64,000 nt of DNA, taken from Secundilactobacillus mixtipabuli. Lineage in GTDB: Bacteria; Bacillota; Bacilli; Lactobacillales; Lactobacillaceae. This document shows positions 42,547-51,664 of the stretch, in pieces. Below the pieces are notes generated by a model, which was not told the origin of the DNA, ran no database searches, and saw nothing but the letters and a program-made list of their open reading frames with translations. Position numbers and translations under genes: made by a program. The stretch is from the NCBI RefSeq assembly GCF_002217925.1, contig NZ_BCMF01000004.1:186001-250000 (forward strand), read 5' to 3'. Each line of letters opens with the position of its first letter. Positions within the stretch are counted from its first letter, which is position 1.

Positions 42547-43968
42547 TTATTTGATGTTAACTAAGTGAAGGCTAACCATCTTGGCGAAGTCTTCCATCTG
42601 TTGTGCAGTCACACCGAATGAGAAGACCGTGTGGTGACCACCACCGTTTTGAATCCATTGAGTGGCACCTTTCTTAAGGCCAGCTTTAGGTGTCCACATT
42701 TGCTTAGCAACAGGCAACTTAGGCATGTCAGCAGCCTTGTGACCATCAACTTCATACATCACCATCCGGTATTCGTCACCGAAGTCAGCTAAGGTAACAT
42801 CGATCGCGTCACCTTCACCACCGGCAAAGACTAAACGAGCAGGATCTTCACGGTCACCAATGTCCAATGGGTGAACTTCAATCTTAGGCTTGTCAGTTGC
42901 TAAGGTTGGGTCAACTTCAAGCATATGTGAGCCAAGGATAGCTTCGTGGCCCTTACGTAAATCAAGGGTGTAGTCTTCCATGAAGGCAGTCCGCTTGTTG
43001 TGGCTGATAATCTTCATTAAGCGGTCAAGAGCAGCGGTCTTCCAGTCACCTTCACCGGCGAAGCCATAGCCTTCAGCCATCAATAATTGAGTAGCCAAGC
43101 CAGGTAATTCCTTCATGCCGTACAAGTCTTCAAAGTTATCTGAGAAGGCCGTGTATCCATGGGCATCCATGAAGCGCTTCAAACCAAAGTATTCACGAAT
43201 TTGGTACTTAACGTGGTCTTCAAAGAAGGCTTTGTCATTGTCGCCAGGGTTCATGGTGTAAGTCTTAGCTAATTCATCATATTTCTTATTGATGTCAGCA
43301 TCGGAAACCTTGTTCATTTCTTCAACTAAGTCACCAACGGCATAGTAGTCAGCGGTCCAGCCAAGTTGAATTTGGGCTTCGATCTTATCACCATCAGTAA
43401 CGGCAACGTTACGCATCTTGTCACCAAAGAGAACAACTTTCAGCTTAAAGCTTTCGTTGTAAGCAACGGCAACGTCTTGCCAGTCAGCGATTTCCTTTTG
43501 GGTTTCTTCATCGCCCCACCAGCCGTAAACAATCTTATTGTTCATCCGAAGACGGGCATTGATATAGCCGTATTCGCGGTCACCATGAGCACTTTGGTTC
43601 AAGTTCATGTAGTCCATGTCAATGGTTTCGTATGGGATGTGGTTCAAGTATTGAGTAGCCAAGTGCAGCAACGGCTTCTGCAATAATTGAGTCCCACGAA
43701 TCCACATCTTAGCAGGACTAAAGGTGTGCATCCAAGTAATCACACCGGCAACGGAGTCATCATGGTTGGCATCCTTCATTAACTTAGTAATGTTGTCAGC
43801 GGTTGTAGCAGTCAGCTTAAATTCGATCGGGTAAGGTAAGTTACCTGACTTATTTAACTTATCAACGATGTCTTTGGCATCTTTTTCAACGGACTTTAAT
43901 TGTTCGTCACCATATAAGAATTGACTACCTGTAACAAACCAAAACTTGTAATCTGGGGTACTTAACAT
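42547..43968 (-). CDS. araA: L-arabinose isomerase
   Basis: 473-aa manganese enzyme converting L-arabinose to L-ribulose. Full length and well conserved: [16 protein letters not shown] at the N-terminus, [55 protein letters not shown] with the metal/catalytic Glu, [24 protein letters not shown] with Glu and His ligands, and [10 protein letters not shown] near the end. Last gene of araBDA; ribosome site aaaggagattcatttgtt. Confidence 0.97.
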   Translation of the reverse strand: MLSTPDYKFWFVTGSQFLYGDEQLKSVEKDAKDIVDKLNKSGNLPYPIEFKLTATTADNITKLMKDANHDDSVAGVITWMHTFSPAKMWIRGTQLLQKPLLHLATQYLNHIPYETIDMDYMNLNQSAHGDREYGYINARLRMNNKIVYGWWGDEETQKEIADWQDVAVAYNESFKLKVVLFGDKMRNVAVTDGDKIEAQIQLGWTADYYAVGDLVEEMNKVSDADINKKYDELAKTYTMNPGDNDKAFFEDHVKYQIREYFGLKRFMDAHGYTAFSDNFEDLYGMKELPGLATQLLMAEGYGFAGEGDWKTAALDRLMKIISHNKRTAFMEDYTLDLRKGHEAILGSHMLEVDPTLATDKPKIEVHPLDIGDREDPARLVFAGGEGDAIDVTLADFGDEYRMVMYEVDGHKAADMPKLPVAKQMWTPKAGLKKGATQWIQNGGGHHTVFSFGVTAQQMEDFAKMVSLHLVNIK

Positions 43969-44010
43969 AACAAATGAATCTCCTTTTTTAATTTATTTGA
44001 TAGCATCAAT

Positions 44011-44739
44011 TTATGAACGAGCGGCATGATCCTTTGAATGCGCGTTGTTTTGACCATAGTAGGCGTTAGCACCATGCTTACGGTAATAATGCTTGTCCAG
44101 CAGGTACTGAGGTAATTCAGAACTCTGATGGGTTAATGCCATGGTGTGGAAGTCCTCTTCAGCAACAACTTCCAATACCTTGGAATTATAAACCGCCTTA
44201 GCTGGTGTTGGACCCCAAGCAAATGGCCCATGCTGGCTAACAAGAGCAGCTGGGACGGCTTCGTAGTCAAGACCACGTTCGTCAAAAGTTTTGACAATGG
44301 TCTTACCCGTATTGCCTTCGTAATCCTCTTCGATTTCTTCCTTGGTGAGGGCATCAGCTGCCGGAACATCACCAAAGAATGTATCGGCGTGAGTGGTGTT
44401 CATTGCTGGAATATCCATCTTAGCCGCAGCGAATGAAACTGCCCAAGGTGAATGCGTATGAACAATCCCGCCAATCTTTGGGAAGTGATTGTACAGGTAC
44501 GTATGGGTTGGTGTATCGCTGGACGGGTTCATCTCGCCTTCAACAACTTCACCCTTTAAGTTCACAACAACCAAATCGGAAGGCTTGAGCTTATCGTAAT
44601 CAACACCGGATGGCTTAATCACGAATAGACCCTTTTCCCGATCAATCCCTGAGACGTTGCCCCAAGTAAAAGTAACTAACCCAAGTTTAGGAAGCTGCAT
44701 GTTAGCTTCATAAACCTCTTGCTTAAGATCTTCTAGCAT
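44011..44739 (-). CDS. araD: L-ribulose-5-phosphate 4-epimerase
   Basis: 242-aa class II aldolase-fold zinc enzyme making D-xylulose 5-phosphate from L-ribulose 5-phosphate. Landmarks: LVTFTWGNVSGIDREKGLFVIKPSGVDY, GEMNPSSDTPTHTYLYNHFP, IVHTHSPWAVSFA with zinc His residues, and VSQHGPFAWG. Middle gene of araBDA, transcribed from araB. Confidence 0.96.
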   Translation of the reverse strand: MLEDLKQEVYEANMQLPKLGLVTFTWGNVSGIDREKGLFVIKPSGVDYDKLKPSDLVVVNLKGEVVEGEMNPSSDTPTHTYLYNHFPKIGGIVHTHSPWAVSFAAAKMDIPAMNTTHADTFFGDVPAADALTKEEIEEDYEGNTGKTIVKTFDERGLDYEAVPAALVSQHGPFAWGPTPAKAVYNSKVLEVVAEEDFHTMALTHQSSELPQYLLDKHYYRKHGANAYYGQNNAHSKDHAARS

Positions 44740-44760
44740 TTTAATATCTTCACTCCTTAA

Positions 44761-46362
44761 TTAAAGTTCAATTGATTTAACGGCTTGTGATTCAACCACA
44801 AGGCCTTTCTTATAGGCTTCAATAAATTCGTTGCAGCCTTTAACGCCTTCTGGGTTTGGTTCAACGGTGGTACTCTCAGGATTTGAGAAAACCTTCTTAT
44901 CCAAGAAGTCAGCCAAACTCAAGTTATCCGCATTGTCTTTAGCAAACAAAGCTAAGATTGCCATGCCCCAAGGGCCACCCTCACCAGCATTGCTCATGAC
45001 GGTAATTGGCGTATCCAGTGCATCAGCTAAAACCTGCTGACCGACTTTAGGTGTTTTGAATAGACCACCTTGAGCAATAAACACGTCAGCTTTAATATGT
45101 TCTTCCTTAGAAAGAATATCGTTACCGATCTTGAGCGGCGCAAATGCTGAATAGAGATGCGTCTTCATAAAGTTTGGTAAGTTGAACCGACTGTTTGGTG
45201 TTCTAACAACCATTGGCCGGCCTTCTGGCATCTTGGTGATATTTTCACCAGACAGGTAAGCGTAACTTAACAGGCCACCGGCGTTCGCTTCAGCGCGAGT
45301 CGAACTGTTAAACAGCGCACCGTACAATTCGTCTGGTTTCAAATCAATCCCAATTTCTTTAGCAAATTGATTGAACAATTCAACCCAGGCATTAATATCT
45401 GAGGAACAGTTGTTGGTGTGGACCATCGCTACTGGATCACCGCTTGGTGTTGTCACCATATCGATATCACGGTGAACTTTATCAACCTGCTGATCCAAGA
45501 CAACCATTGAAAAGGCAGAGGTGCCGGCTGAAATGTTCCCAGTCCGCTTACGAACAGCATTCGTGGAAACCATCCCAGTACCAGCGTCCCCTTCTGGCGG
45601 TGCCATCACAGCACCGGATTCAAGTTTGCCGCTTGAATCAAGTAACTGAGCACCCTCAGCCGTAAGACTGCCAGCACTCTCACCGGCCAATTTAATGGCT
45701 GGCAACACGTCTTTTAAGCTCCAAATATACTGACGGACTGATGGTTGCTGGTTAAACTTATCAATCATGTCCTGATCGTAAGTCTTTTCGGCATCATTAA
45801 TTGGGAAAACACCTGATGCATCCCCAATACCTAACACTTTTTCACCGGATAACTTCCAGTGAACATAACCGGCTAATGTCGTAATAAAATCAACATCTTT
45901 GACGTGATCTTCTTGATTTAAAATGGCTTGGTATAAATGTGCGATACTCCAACGTTGTGGAATATTAAAATCAAACAATTTGGTTAAATCATCAGCAGCT
46001 TGTTCAGTGATGTTGTTCCGCCAAGTCCGAAAAGGAACTAATAAGTTGCCCTTTTTATCAAATGGCATGTAGCCATGCATCATAGCAGAAATACCAATGC
46101 TGCCGATTTTTGTGAGTTGAACGCCATACTGACTAGTAACGCTTTGGGCCATTGATTGGTAACTGGTTTGGATACCCTTCCAGATTTTCTCAATCGGATA
46201 TGTCCAAATGTTATTGACCAATTCGTTTTCCCAGTTGAAGTCACCTGACGCAACCGTCTGGAAATCGTCGGTTACTAAAACTGCCTTAATTCGCGTAGAA
46301 CCTAACTCGATTCCCAGCGCAGTTTCACCAGCCACAATTTTATTTTTGACTTGGTTGTTCAT
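44761..46362 (-). CDS. araB: L-ribulokinase
   Basis: 533-aa FGGY-family kinase phosphorylating L-ribulose at C5. IELGSTRIKAVLVTDDFQTV is the N-terminal ATP-binding phosphate loop; TLAGYVHWKLSGEKVLGIGDASG and GNISAGTSAFSMVVL are family motifs; IAQGGLFKTPKVGQQVLADAL is the C-terminal FGGY signature region. Lactobacillus-type AraB, longer in its N-half than the E. coli-type spacing suggests, and first gene of araBDA. Ribosome site ctggaggattt. Confidence 0.94.
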   Translation of the reverse strand: MNNQVKNKIVAGETALGIELGSTRIKAVLVTDDFQTVASGDFNWENELVNNIWTYPIEKIWKGIQTSYQSMAQSVTSQYGVQLTKIGSIGISAMMHGYMPFDKKGNLLVPFRTWRNNITEQAADDLTKLFDFNIPQRWSIAHLYQAILNQEDHVKDVDFITTLAGYVHWKLSGEKVLGIGDASGVFPINDAEKTYDQDMIDKFNQQPSVRQYIWSLKDVLPAIKLAGESAGSLTAEGAQLLDSSGKLESGAVMAPPEGDAGTGMVSTNAVRKRTGNISAGTSAFSMVVLDQQVDKVHRDIDMVTTPSGDPVAMVHTNNCSSDINAWVELFNQFAKEIGIDLKPDELYGALFNSSTRAEANAGGLLSYAYLSGENITKMPEGRPMVVRTPNSRFNLPNFMKTHLYSAFAPLKIGNDILSKEEHIKADVFIAQGGLFKTPKVGQQVLADALDTPITVMSNAGEGGPWGMAILALFAKDNADNLSLADFLDKKVFSNPESTTVEPNPEGVKGCNEFIEAYKKGLVVESQAVKSIEL

Positions 46363-46381
46363 TACTTAAATCCTCCAGATA

Positions 46382-46475
46382 TTTTACATTCAATCGTAAA
46401 AACTAAATCGCTTACAAAATTCATTGTAAACTATTTATTAGCATGAATCAACGGGTATTTCATTTATACGTATAA
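46382..46475 (-). promoter_or_regulatory. araBDA promoter with AraR operator candidates and cre-like site
   Basis: Minus strand TTGATT (46451-46446), 17-bp spacer, TACAAT (46428-46423). Upstream is a perfect palindrome TTATACGTATAA (46464-46475), close to AraR sites of Firmicutes. Downstream, TGTAAGCGATTTAG (46416-46403) matches cre except for the final CA, and TTTTAC...GTAAAA (46382-46401) is a second inverted repeat ahead of the ribosome site. Confidence 0.72.
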
Positions 46476-46494
46476 TTTAACTATTTTATTAAAA

Positions 46495-46534
46495 AACGCC
46501 TCACACAACAATGAAGCTGTGTGAGGCGTTCCCT
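46495..46534 (-). terminator. Terminator of araR
   Basis: AACGCCTCACACA / TGTGTGAGGCGTT around AACAATGAAGC-type loop; minus-strand T-run TTTTTT follows. Lies between araR and the araBDA promoter. Confidence 0.92.
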
Positions 46535-46551
46535 ATCGTTTTTACTTGTAA

Positions 46552-47631
46552 CTACTTTAAAATTTTCACCGATTTTCTAATAATCAATTCCGGATCATAA
46601 ACAATCGACTTGACTGGTTGCTTGTCGATCATGCTAATCAACAGCCCTGCCGCGTCATGACCCATTTTTTCTTTCTCATGCACCATCGTCGTTAGGGCGG
46701 GTTCAATATAGCGACTTAACCGATAGTCATCAAAACCAGTGATTGAAATATCATCGGGAACCTTTAAGTCCAGCGATTTGATTAAATCGATCACCTGAAT
46801 GGCTAACTGATCGTTATAGCAGACGATCGCCGTTGGCCGATCATCAGTGGTAATCACCCGTTCAATTTGGCCGAGTGTTTTTTTCAGCGGATCTGTGGTG
46901 CGGTACATAATCACGTTACTTTCCAACTTCTTGTCAGCGTTTCCTTGGTAGGCTTTAATAAACCCATTCATTCGGTTAACACCTTGCAAATCGTCAATCT
47001 GAAACACACCCAAGATCTTTTTATGCCCTTGATCAATCAGATAATCCGTCATCCTCTTCATCGCATCAACGTCGTTAGTGGTGACAGAAATACCGTTCAA
47101 TTGCTGATACTCCGCGTTAATAAAAACTACGGGTAAGTTGAGTTCTTTAATCTTGCTGTAAAGATCAAGGTTAGGTGACAGCACCGTACTTTGAGTCGGC
47201 TCAATAATGAGCCCGGCCACGTTGCTTTCAAGCATTGTGATGATTGATTTGCGTTCCCGTTTAGGATCATTATGCGTATTGGCCAGCAGCATTGCATAGC
47301 CGTTATCCGAAATGATCTGGTCAGCACCGTTAACGATGCTAGGAAAAATATAATCTGCGATATGAGTCGCAATCACGCCGATCATGCGATTATTGTTAGT
47401 ATTCTTCGCTTTAGCACTTTGCCAATCATTAACGTACATGCCGCCGCCTTGAATCCGATAGATGAGGTGCTGATTCTCCAAGTCGCCAACTGATCGTCTG
47501 ATCGTATAACGACTGACATCGAACTGATTCATTAATTCCATTTCAGTAGGTAATTTTTGGCCGATTTTATAATCGCCGGATAAAATCTTCTTTTTTAATT
47601 CTTCTTCGACTTTCTCGTATTTTGCTTGCAT
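46552..47631 (-). CDS. araR: Arabinose operon repressor AraR
   Basis: 359-aa regulator with a GntR-type winged helix (1-70: KIGQKLPTEMELMNQFDVSRYTIRRSVGDLENQHLIYR) joined to a LacI/GalR-type sugar-binding domain (about 80-359: MIGVIATHIADYIFPSIVNG, NDVDAMKRMTDYLIDQGHKKI, VPDDISITGFDDYRLSRYIEP). This chimeric layout defines AraR of Bacillus and lactobacilli, which leaves DNA when it binds L-arabinose. Located directly upstream of araBDA on the same strand but with its own terminator and a promoter shared with divergent galM. Confidence 0.94.
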   Translation of the reverse strand: MQAKYEKVEEELKKKILSGDYKIGQKLPTEMELMNQFDVSRYTIRRSVGDLENQHLIYRIQGGGMYVNDWQSAKAKNTNNNRMIGVIATHIADYIFPSIVNGADQIISDNGYAMLLANTHNDPKRERKSIITMLESNVAGLIIEPTQSTVLSPNLDLYSKIKELNLPVVFINAEYQQLNGISVTTNDVDAMKRMTDYLIDQGHKKILGVFQIDDLQGVNRMNGFIKAYQGNADKKLESNVIMYRTTDPLKKTLGQIERVITTDDRPTAIVCYNDQLAIQVIDLIKSLDLKVPDDISITGFDDYRLSRYIEPALTTMVHEKEKMGHDAAGLLISMIDKQPVKSIVYDPELIIRKSVKILK

Positions 47632-47676
47632 CCTATTAGCTCCAATTAGTTTGTGTACGTCTTATTCGTCTAATAA

Positions 47677-47716
47677 ATTATAACTTCTTGACATTTATAC
47701 GCAAAGAATTTATGTT
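47677..47716. promoter_or_regulatory. Overlapping divergent promoters of araR and the epimerase gene
   Basis: Plus strand: TTGACA (47688-47693), 17-bp spacer, TATGTT (47711-47716) toward the epimerase. Minus strand: TTGCGT (47704-47699), 16-bp spacer, TATAAT (47682-47677) toward araR. The candidate AraR half-site TTTATACG (47694-47701) lies inside both, so one bound repressor could silence both genes. Confidence 0.7.
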
Positions 47717-47889
47717 TTTAGACGTAATCAATATTATATTACCATATTTCACAAAGTTATCGAGGCGATAATTGGTCTTGAACGAAATAATTTGTCTGGT
47801 TACCAATTTTTTGGGGAACAGATGAATTTAACTTTTCTAAATCATGCGTGCCCGATTGCTAACCGAATTAAAAATGAGGAGTGATTATT

Positions 47890-48921
47890 TTGGAAACATC
47901 TCAAGAACTGTTCGATCATTACAACGGGCATGAAGTGACTGCCTTCCACTTGAACAATGATAACGGTGTCACTGTGACCGTCTTAAGCCAAGGCGGTATT
48001 ATTCGTGAAATGCTGCTACCTGATAAGGGGGGCAAGAAGCACAATATTTTACTAGAATATCCCACAACTGCTGATTATTATGCCAATCCATTCTACGTCA
48101 ACATGATGATTGGGACAGCCGGTGGCCGTATCAAGCAAGGCCAATTTACCATCAACGGCAAAACAACGAAGGTCACACCTAATGAGGGGCAAAACACCCT
48201 TCATGGTGGCCCAAACGGTTTTCATTCAGTCAATTGGGATGGCGAACTTTCTAGCACGGCAAAGGAAGCCACTTTAACTTTGACGCATCATTTTGCAGCC
48301 ACTGAAAAGGGTGATTTCCCAGCAATGACGGTTTCAACTAAGTACACCCTTGGTAACGACGATCAATTAGTGGTGAACTTCTCAGCTGAAGCTGAAGCGC
48401 CAACCATTTTTAATCCGACCTACCACGTTTACTTTAATTTAAGTGGCGAAAAAGATATTCGCCACCAGGTGCTTACTCTGAATAGCCCCCGTCATATGGA
48501 CGTCGACTCCGAGAAGATTCCAACTGGTCGCCTGTTAGACAATCACGGAACACCATTTGACTTCACCAGTCCAACCGCATTAGGCGAAGCAATTGATGGC
48601 ATGCAGAACACTAACGAAAAGGGCTTTGATGATATTTTTGAAGTTGTCCCAGATGCCGATCAGCGCATTGCAACTCTGACTGATCCTCAGTCTAATCGAT
48701 CAGTTACCCTTCATTCGAAACGAAACGGTTTAGTTGTCTTCACAGCTAACTCATTTACACCAGATATGAACTTAACGCTGGGTCACGGTGCACCTCATAT
48801 GGGCATTGCCCTTGAAGCTCAGAACCTTTCTGATGCAACCCGATTTGAAAACTTGGGCGATACGACCCTGCTCCCTGGTGAAACCAAATCGTATGAAATT
48901 GGTTATCAATTTAAGTTTTAA
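47890..48921 (+). CDS. galM: Aldose 1-epimerase
   Basis: 343-aa mutarotase interconverting alpha and beta anomers of aldoses; here probably serving arabinose. Conserved: GTAGGRIKQGQFTINGK, NTLHGGPNGFHSVNWDG with the catalytic-type His, FNPTYHVYFNLSGEKDIRHQ with the second His, and ALEAQNLSDATRFENLGDTTLLPGE with the catalytic Glu. TTG at 47890 is chosen: GAGGAG (47876-47881) lies eight bases ahead, whereas the GTG at 47881 overlaps it. Shares the araR promoter region, so it is likely AraR-controlled. Confidence 0.9.
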   Translation: METSQELFDHYNGHEVTAFHLNNDNGVTVTVLSQGGIIREMLLPDKGGKKHNILLEYPTTADYYANPFYVNMMIGTAGGRIKQGQFTINGKTTKVTPNEGQNTLHGGPNGFHSVNWDGELSSTAKEATLTLTHHFAATEKGDFPAMTVSTKYTLGNDDQLVVNFSAEAEAPTIFNPTYHVYFNLSGEKDIRHQVLTLNSPRHMDVDSEKIPTGRLLDNHGTPFDFTSPTALGEAIDGMQNTNEKGFDDIFEVVPDADQRIATLTDPQSNRSVTLHSKRNGLVVFTANSFTPDMNLTLGHGAPHMGIALEAQNLSDATRFENLGDTTLLPGETKSYEIGYQFKF

Positions 48922-49064
48922 TGCCGATTTAACGATTGAATAATAAAAGCCTCTGCGGATGTGCCATAAGTCCATATTGACAAAGATTTAAGCTAGTCTT
49001 TTAACTTGAATATGAAGGTCAGTTTATTTTTATTCGTCGCTTTCATATTGCCTAAATCGGCTCC

Positions 49065-49165
49065 ACAACTCAGATTCCGGCCATACAAGACAGATAGCCC
49101 TCGTCCTGATGATTTTTGTCGGGACGAGGGCTATCTGTCTTGTATTCTGGAATCTACCGAGTTGT
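49065..49165. repeat. Long imperfect palindrome with 22-bp perfect arms
   Basis: Core arms at 49085-49106 and 49122-49143 are perfect reverse complements of 22 bp (starting ACAAGACAGATAGCCC), loop 15 bases. Pairing continues outward: AT/AT, then past an internal loop AGATTCC/GGAATCT (49072-49078 with 49149-49155), then ACAACTC/GAGTTGT (49065-49071 with 49159-49165). No T-run. It lies between galM and a convergent small membrane gene. It may be a bidirectional RNA hairpin or a small repeat element. Confidence 0.75.
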
Positions 49166-49176
49166 CTCACACTCTC

Positions 49177-49386
49177 TTAGTTTTTGATCTGCTTACGATG
49201 TAAAATCATCGAATCCACTAATGTCACAATACCTAATAGGATCATGGCAATATCCAGCCAAAAATAGAGGTTTGACACCGTTTCGTGAATAATTGTTGAA
49301 CCAGCAGCAACCATCACAACAAGTGCGATCCAAAATTCAAAGTCTTTGTAAAAATGGGCGTTTAATTTCCACTGTTTGTTTGTCAT
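49177..49386 (-). CDS. Small membrane protein of unknown function
   Basis: 69 aa with two predicted TM helices (about 18-36 and 42-60), a charged N-terminus (MTNKQWKLNAHFYKDFEF) and a basic C-terminus (HRKQIKN), so both ends are probably cytoplasmic. I do not recognise the family; similar short two-helix proteins are frequent in lactobacilli. ATG has aaggagctatgac ahead, a good ribosome site, which supports it as real. It stands alone between two hairpins. Confidence 0.65.
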   Translation of the reverse strand: MTNKQWKLNAHFYKDFEFWIALVVMVAAGSTIIHETVSNLYFWLDIAMILLGIVTLVDSMILHRKQIKN

Positions 49387-49571
49387 GTCATAGCTCCTTA
49401 CTTCTACTGAAACGCTATTCGCTAAAAATATTTATCATCATTGTGCGTCATTTTTTATACGGACGCAAGCGTTTTCTTTTTTACGACTAATCAATAAGCT
49501 ATCAAAAATACTATTGTAACAGTGGTTTAGGCAGCTAAATTTATTGGATAATTTTTTGCTTTGACCCAAAA

Positions 49572-49602
49572 AAGGAATCAGCCCATGACGAGTTGATCCC
49601 TT
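49572..49602 (-). terminator. Terminator of the sugar porter gene
   Basis: AAGGAATCA / TGATCCCTT (one G-U pair) with a 13-base loop, followed on the minus strand by TTTTTTGGG. Confidence 0.75.
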
Positions 49603-49643
49603 CTTTAATTTAAATTCAATCGTTAGACCATTGTCAATTAAGC

Positions 49644-51017
49644 TTAACGACCAGCAACCTTACTTGCATCAAGTGTACCCGAAGCCTTGTGAAGGTCAAG
49701 TTCAATCTCTTCCAATGATTTCCCACGGGTTTCAATAAACTCTTTGTGAACGACTATAATAGCGATTCCACAAATGACCGCGTAGAATAAGAAGGCGTTG
49801 TCTAGTCCCCATGCACTCAACATCATTGGGAAGGTTAGTGAAACAACCATATCGGCTAACCAGTTCATCGCAGCACAGAGTGAAGTACCTAAACCACGAA
49901 TATTTAGTGGGAAGACTTCACCAATAAATACCCAGGTAACAGGTGCCCAAGTCGTTGCATAGAAGGCAATGTAAACGGTCAGCGCAATCGCACTAACGAT
50001 CGCAGCGGCTTTAGAACCATTATCAAACTTCAAAATGGTGTACATAACCAGCAAAGATAGACCCATACCAGCAGCACCAAATTCTAGCATCTTCTTACGG
50101 TCAACCTTATCCATCATGAACATAGCCAGAACCGTAACTAATACGTTAATGGTACCAATACCAATATGTGCCAGTAAGGCAGCAATGACTCCCCAACCAA
50201 CTTTAGTGAAAATAGTTGGTGCGTAGAAAATAACACTGTTACTACCGATAACTTGTTGGAAAAGAGCCACACCTAAACCAGTGATCAAAGCTGGACGAAC
50301 ACCCTTACCAAACAGTTCTTTCCAACCGCCTGTTGGCATTTTGGCATTTTCTTGAATTTCTTTCAATGCCTTATCAACGGCTTTGACATCGCCCTTGTTA
50401 GTGCCCATTAAAACGTTACGAGCATCGTCAACTCGACCAACTTTAGCCAAGAAACGAGGACTTTCTGGCAGGAACAGAGAACCGAAGAATAGGATGGCAG
50501 CTGGCAAAGCAGCAAACCCTAACATCCAACGCCAGCCAGTGTACATGTGAGCGAAACTGTAGTTCAAAATGTAAGCAAGCAAAATCCCGATCATAACCAT
50601 CAATTGGAACATGGTCGCAACGGCACCGTGCATCCGCTTAGGTGCAAGTTCATGCAGGTAAGCTGGAATCAGTGCTGACGTAATCCCAACACCAATACCT
50701 AGAATAACTCGGGTAAATAACAATACCCAGAAGTCAGGCGCAAAGCCAGAAGTTATCGCACCAATGAAGAAGATAACTGAAGCCCAGATCAATAGACGGC
50801 GACGACCGTACGTATCCAAAAACTTACTTGTTGCAAGAGCACCAATAATAGCACCAATCAAAACAGAACTAACAACCCAGCCTTGTTGCCAAGGACCTAA
50901 GTTAAGTTGTTTTTGAATAAATAGAATTGCTCCTGAAACCGATGCAATATCGTAGCCAAAGAGCAGGCCACCAAGTGCACCGAAAGTATAAATGAAGCCG
51001 TTCGAAACTTTCTTCAA
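49644..51017 (-). CDS. MFS sugar porter, probable arabinose:H+ symporter
   Basis: 457-aa transporter of the sugar porter family (AraE/XylE/GLUT type), 12 TM. Diagnostic motifs: FGYDIASVSGAILF in TM1, LDTYGRRRLLIWASVIFFIG after TM2, PESPRFLAKVGR after TM6, GLGVALFQQVIGSNSVIFYAP in TM7, MDKVDRKKMLEFG after TM8, and PLNIRGLGTSLCAAMNWLAD near TM11. TTG start with gaggggtgttttgtt ahead. Its promoter has the TTTATACG motif found at araB and araR, so I infer L-arabinose (or another pentose) as substrate; xylose or galactose cannot be excluded. Confidence 0.88.
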   Translation of the reverse strand: MKKVSNGFIYTFGALGGLLFGYDIASVSGAILFIQKQLNLGPWQQGWVVSSVLIGAIIGALATSKFLDTYGRRRLLIWASVIFFIGAITSGFAPDFWVLLFTRVILGIGVGITSALIPAYLHELAPKRMHGAVATMFQLMVMIGILLAYILNYSFAHMYTGWRWMLGFAALPAAILFFGSLFLPESPRFLAKVGRVDDARNVLMGTNKGDVKAVDKALKEIQENAKMPTGGWKELFGKGVRPALITGLGVALFQQVIGSNSVIFYAPTIFTKVGWGVIAALLAHIGIGTINVLVTVLAMFMMDKVDRKKMLEFGAAGMGLSLLVMYTILKFDNGSKAAAIVSAIALTVYIAFYATTWAPVTWVFIGEVFPLNIRGLGTSLCAAMNWLADMVVSLTFPMMLSAWGLDNAFLFYAVICGIAIIVVHKEFIETRGKSLEEIELDLHKASGTLDASKVAGR

Positions 51018-51079
51018 AACAAAACACCCCTCATATAAATGATATAATAATTACCGAACGTACTTATGTAAACGTTTTA

Positions 51080-51127
51080 TGTAGTCGCTTACATTGACTA
51101 GTATAGGATTTTATACGGATAAGTCAA
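51080..51127 (-). promoter_or_regulatory. Porter promoter with AraR half-site and cre-like site
   Basis: Minus strand TTGACT (51127-51122), 16-bp spacer, TATACT (51105-51100). The spacer contains TTTATACG on the plus strand (51110-51117). TGTAAGCGACTACA (51093-51080) matches the cre consensus at all but one fixed position and lies just past the -10. Confidence 0.72.
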
Positions 51128-51236
51128 TAGCCGTTGTTATTTATTAGTATAAAAGATTAATTTGTGATATGATATGAGTTGAATTAATACGTCAAATTAT
51201 TTTAACCATGGGAACCGCAATTAGGGGAGAATACAA

Positions 51237-51425
51237 ATGCAAACGTTATGGTACATATTATCTGGTTTGTCTGATTTCATTTTATTGATTTTAGTTTTCG
51301 TTTGGGGCTTCGATTTCGCTCGTAAAGATCGCAGTAAAGCTCATAAACATCACTACGGTTTATGGACGCTTTGCTCTATGATGGCGACATTTATCTTTAT
51401 GATGCTGGCAGGGTCAGGAAAATAA
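51237..51425 (+). CDS. Small two-helix membrane protein
   Basis: 62 aa: TM helix about 5-24, a charged loop ARKDRSKAHKHHYG, TM helix about 40-57, short SGK tail. Ribosome site aggggagaatacaa is strong, and codon use is normal, so it is probably real. Family not recognised. Divergent from the sugar porter, followed by its own terminator; no partner gene. Confidence 0.65.
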   Translation: MQTLWYILSGLSDFILLILVFVWGFDFARKDRSKAHKHHYGLWTLCSMMATFIFMMLAGSGK

Positions 51426-51533
51426 GCTAAAATTCATCTAATCGTGAACGGATAAATTTAATCATTTTCTATTTATCAGATAAATAGTTTTCAAATGGAC
51501 TCGTTTATGGCTCCATTCAAAAATATTGTAAAT

Positions 51534-51569
51534 AATACGACAGTTGCTGATGCAACTGTCGTATTTTAT
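51534..51569 (+). terminator. Terminator of the small membrane gene
   Basis: AATACGACAGTTGC / GCAACTGTCGTATT, 14 perfect base pairs around TGAT, followed by TTATT. Confidence 0.88.
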
Positions 51570-51579
51570 TCCTATCTAA

Positions 51580-51635
51580 CTAAAAAACTAGGCGACTTAT
51601 GCCCACCTAGCTTCAAGTGGTCATAAATCGCCTAG
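51580..51635 (-). terminator. Terminator of the oppA-like gene
   Basis: CTAGGCGACTTATGCCCAC (51588-51606) pairs with GTGGTCATAAATCGCCTAG (51617-51635) with two mismatches; minus-strand TTTTTTAG follows (51587-51580). Confidence 0.88.
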
Positions 51636-51664
51636 TAAATGGAACGTGGCTGACTTAGTTTTTT

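Noticed and set aside
47702-47760. Additional AraR half-sites such as AGACGTAA near the galM start point
   Set aside because: Too weakly related to TTTATACG to separate from AT-rich background.
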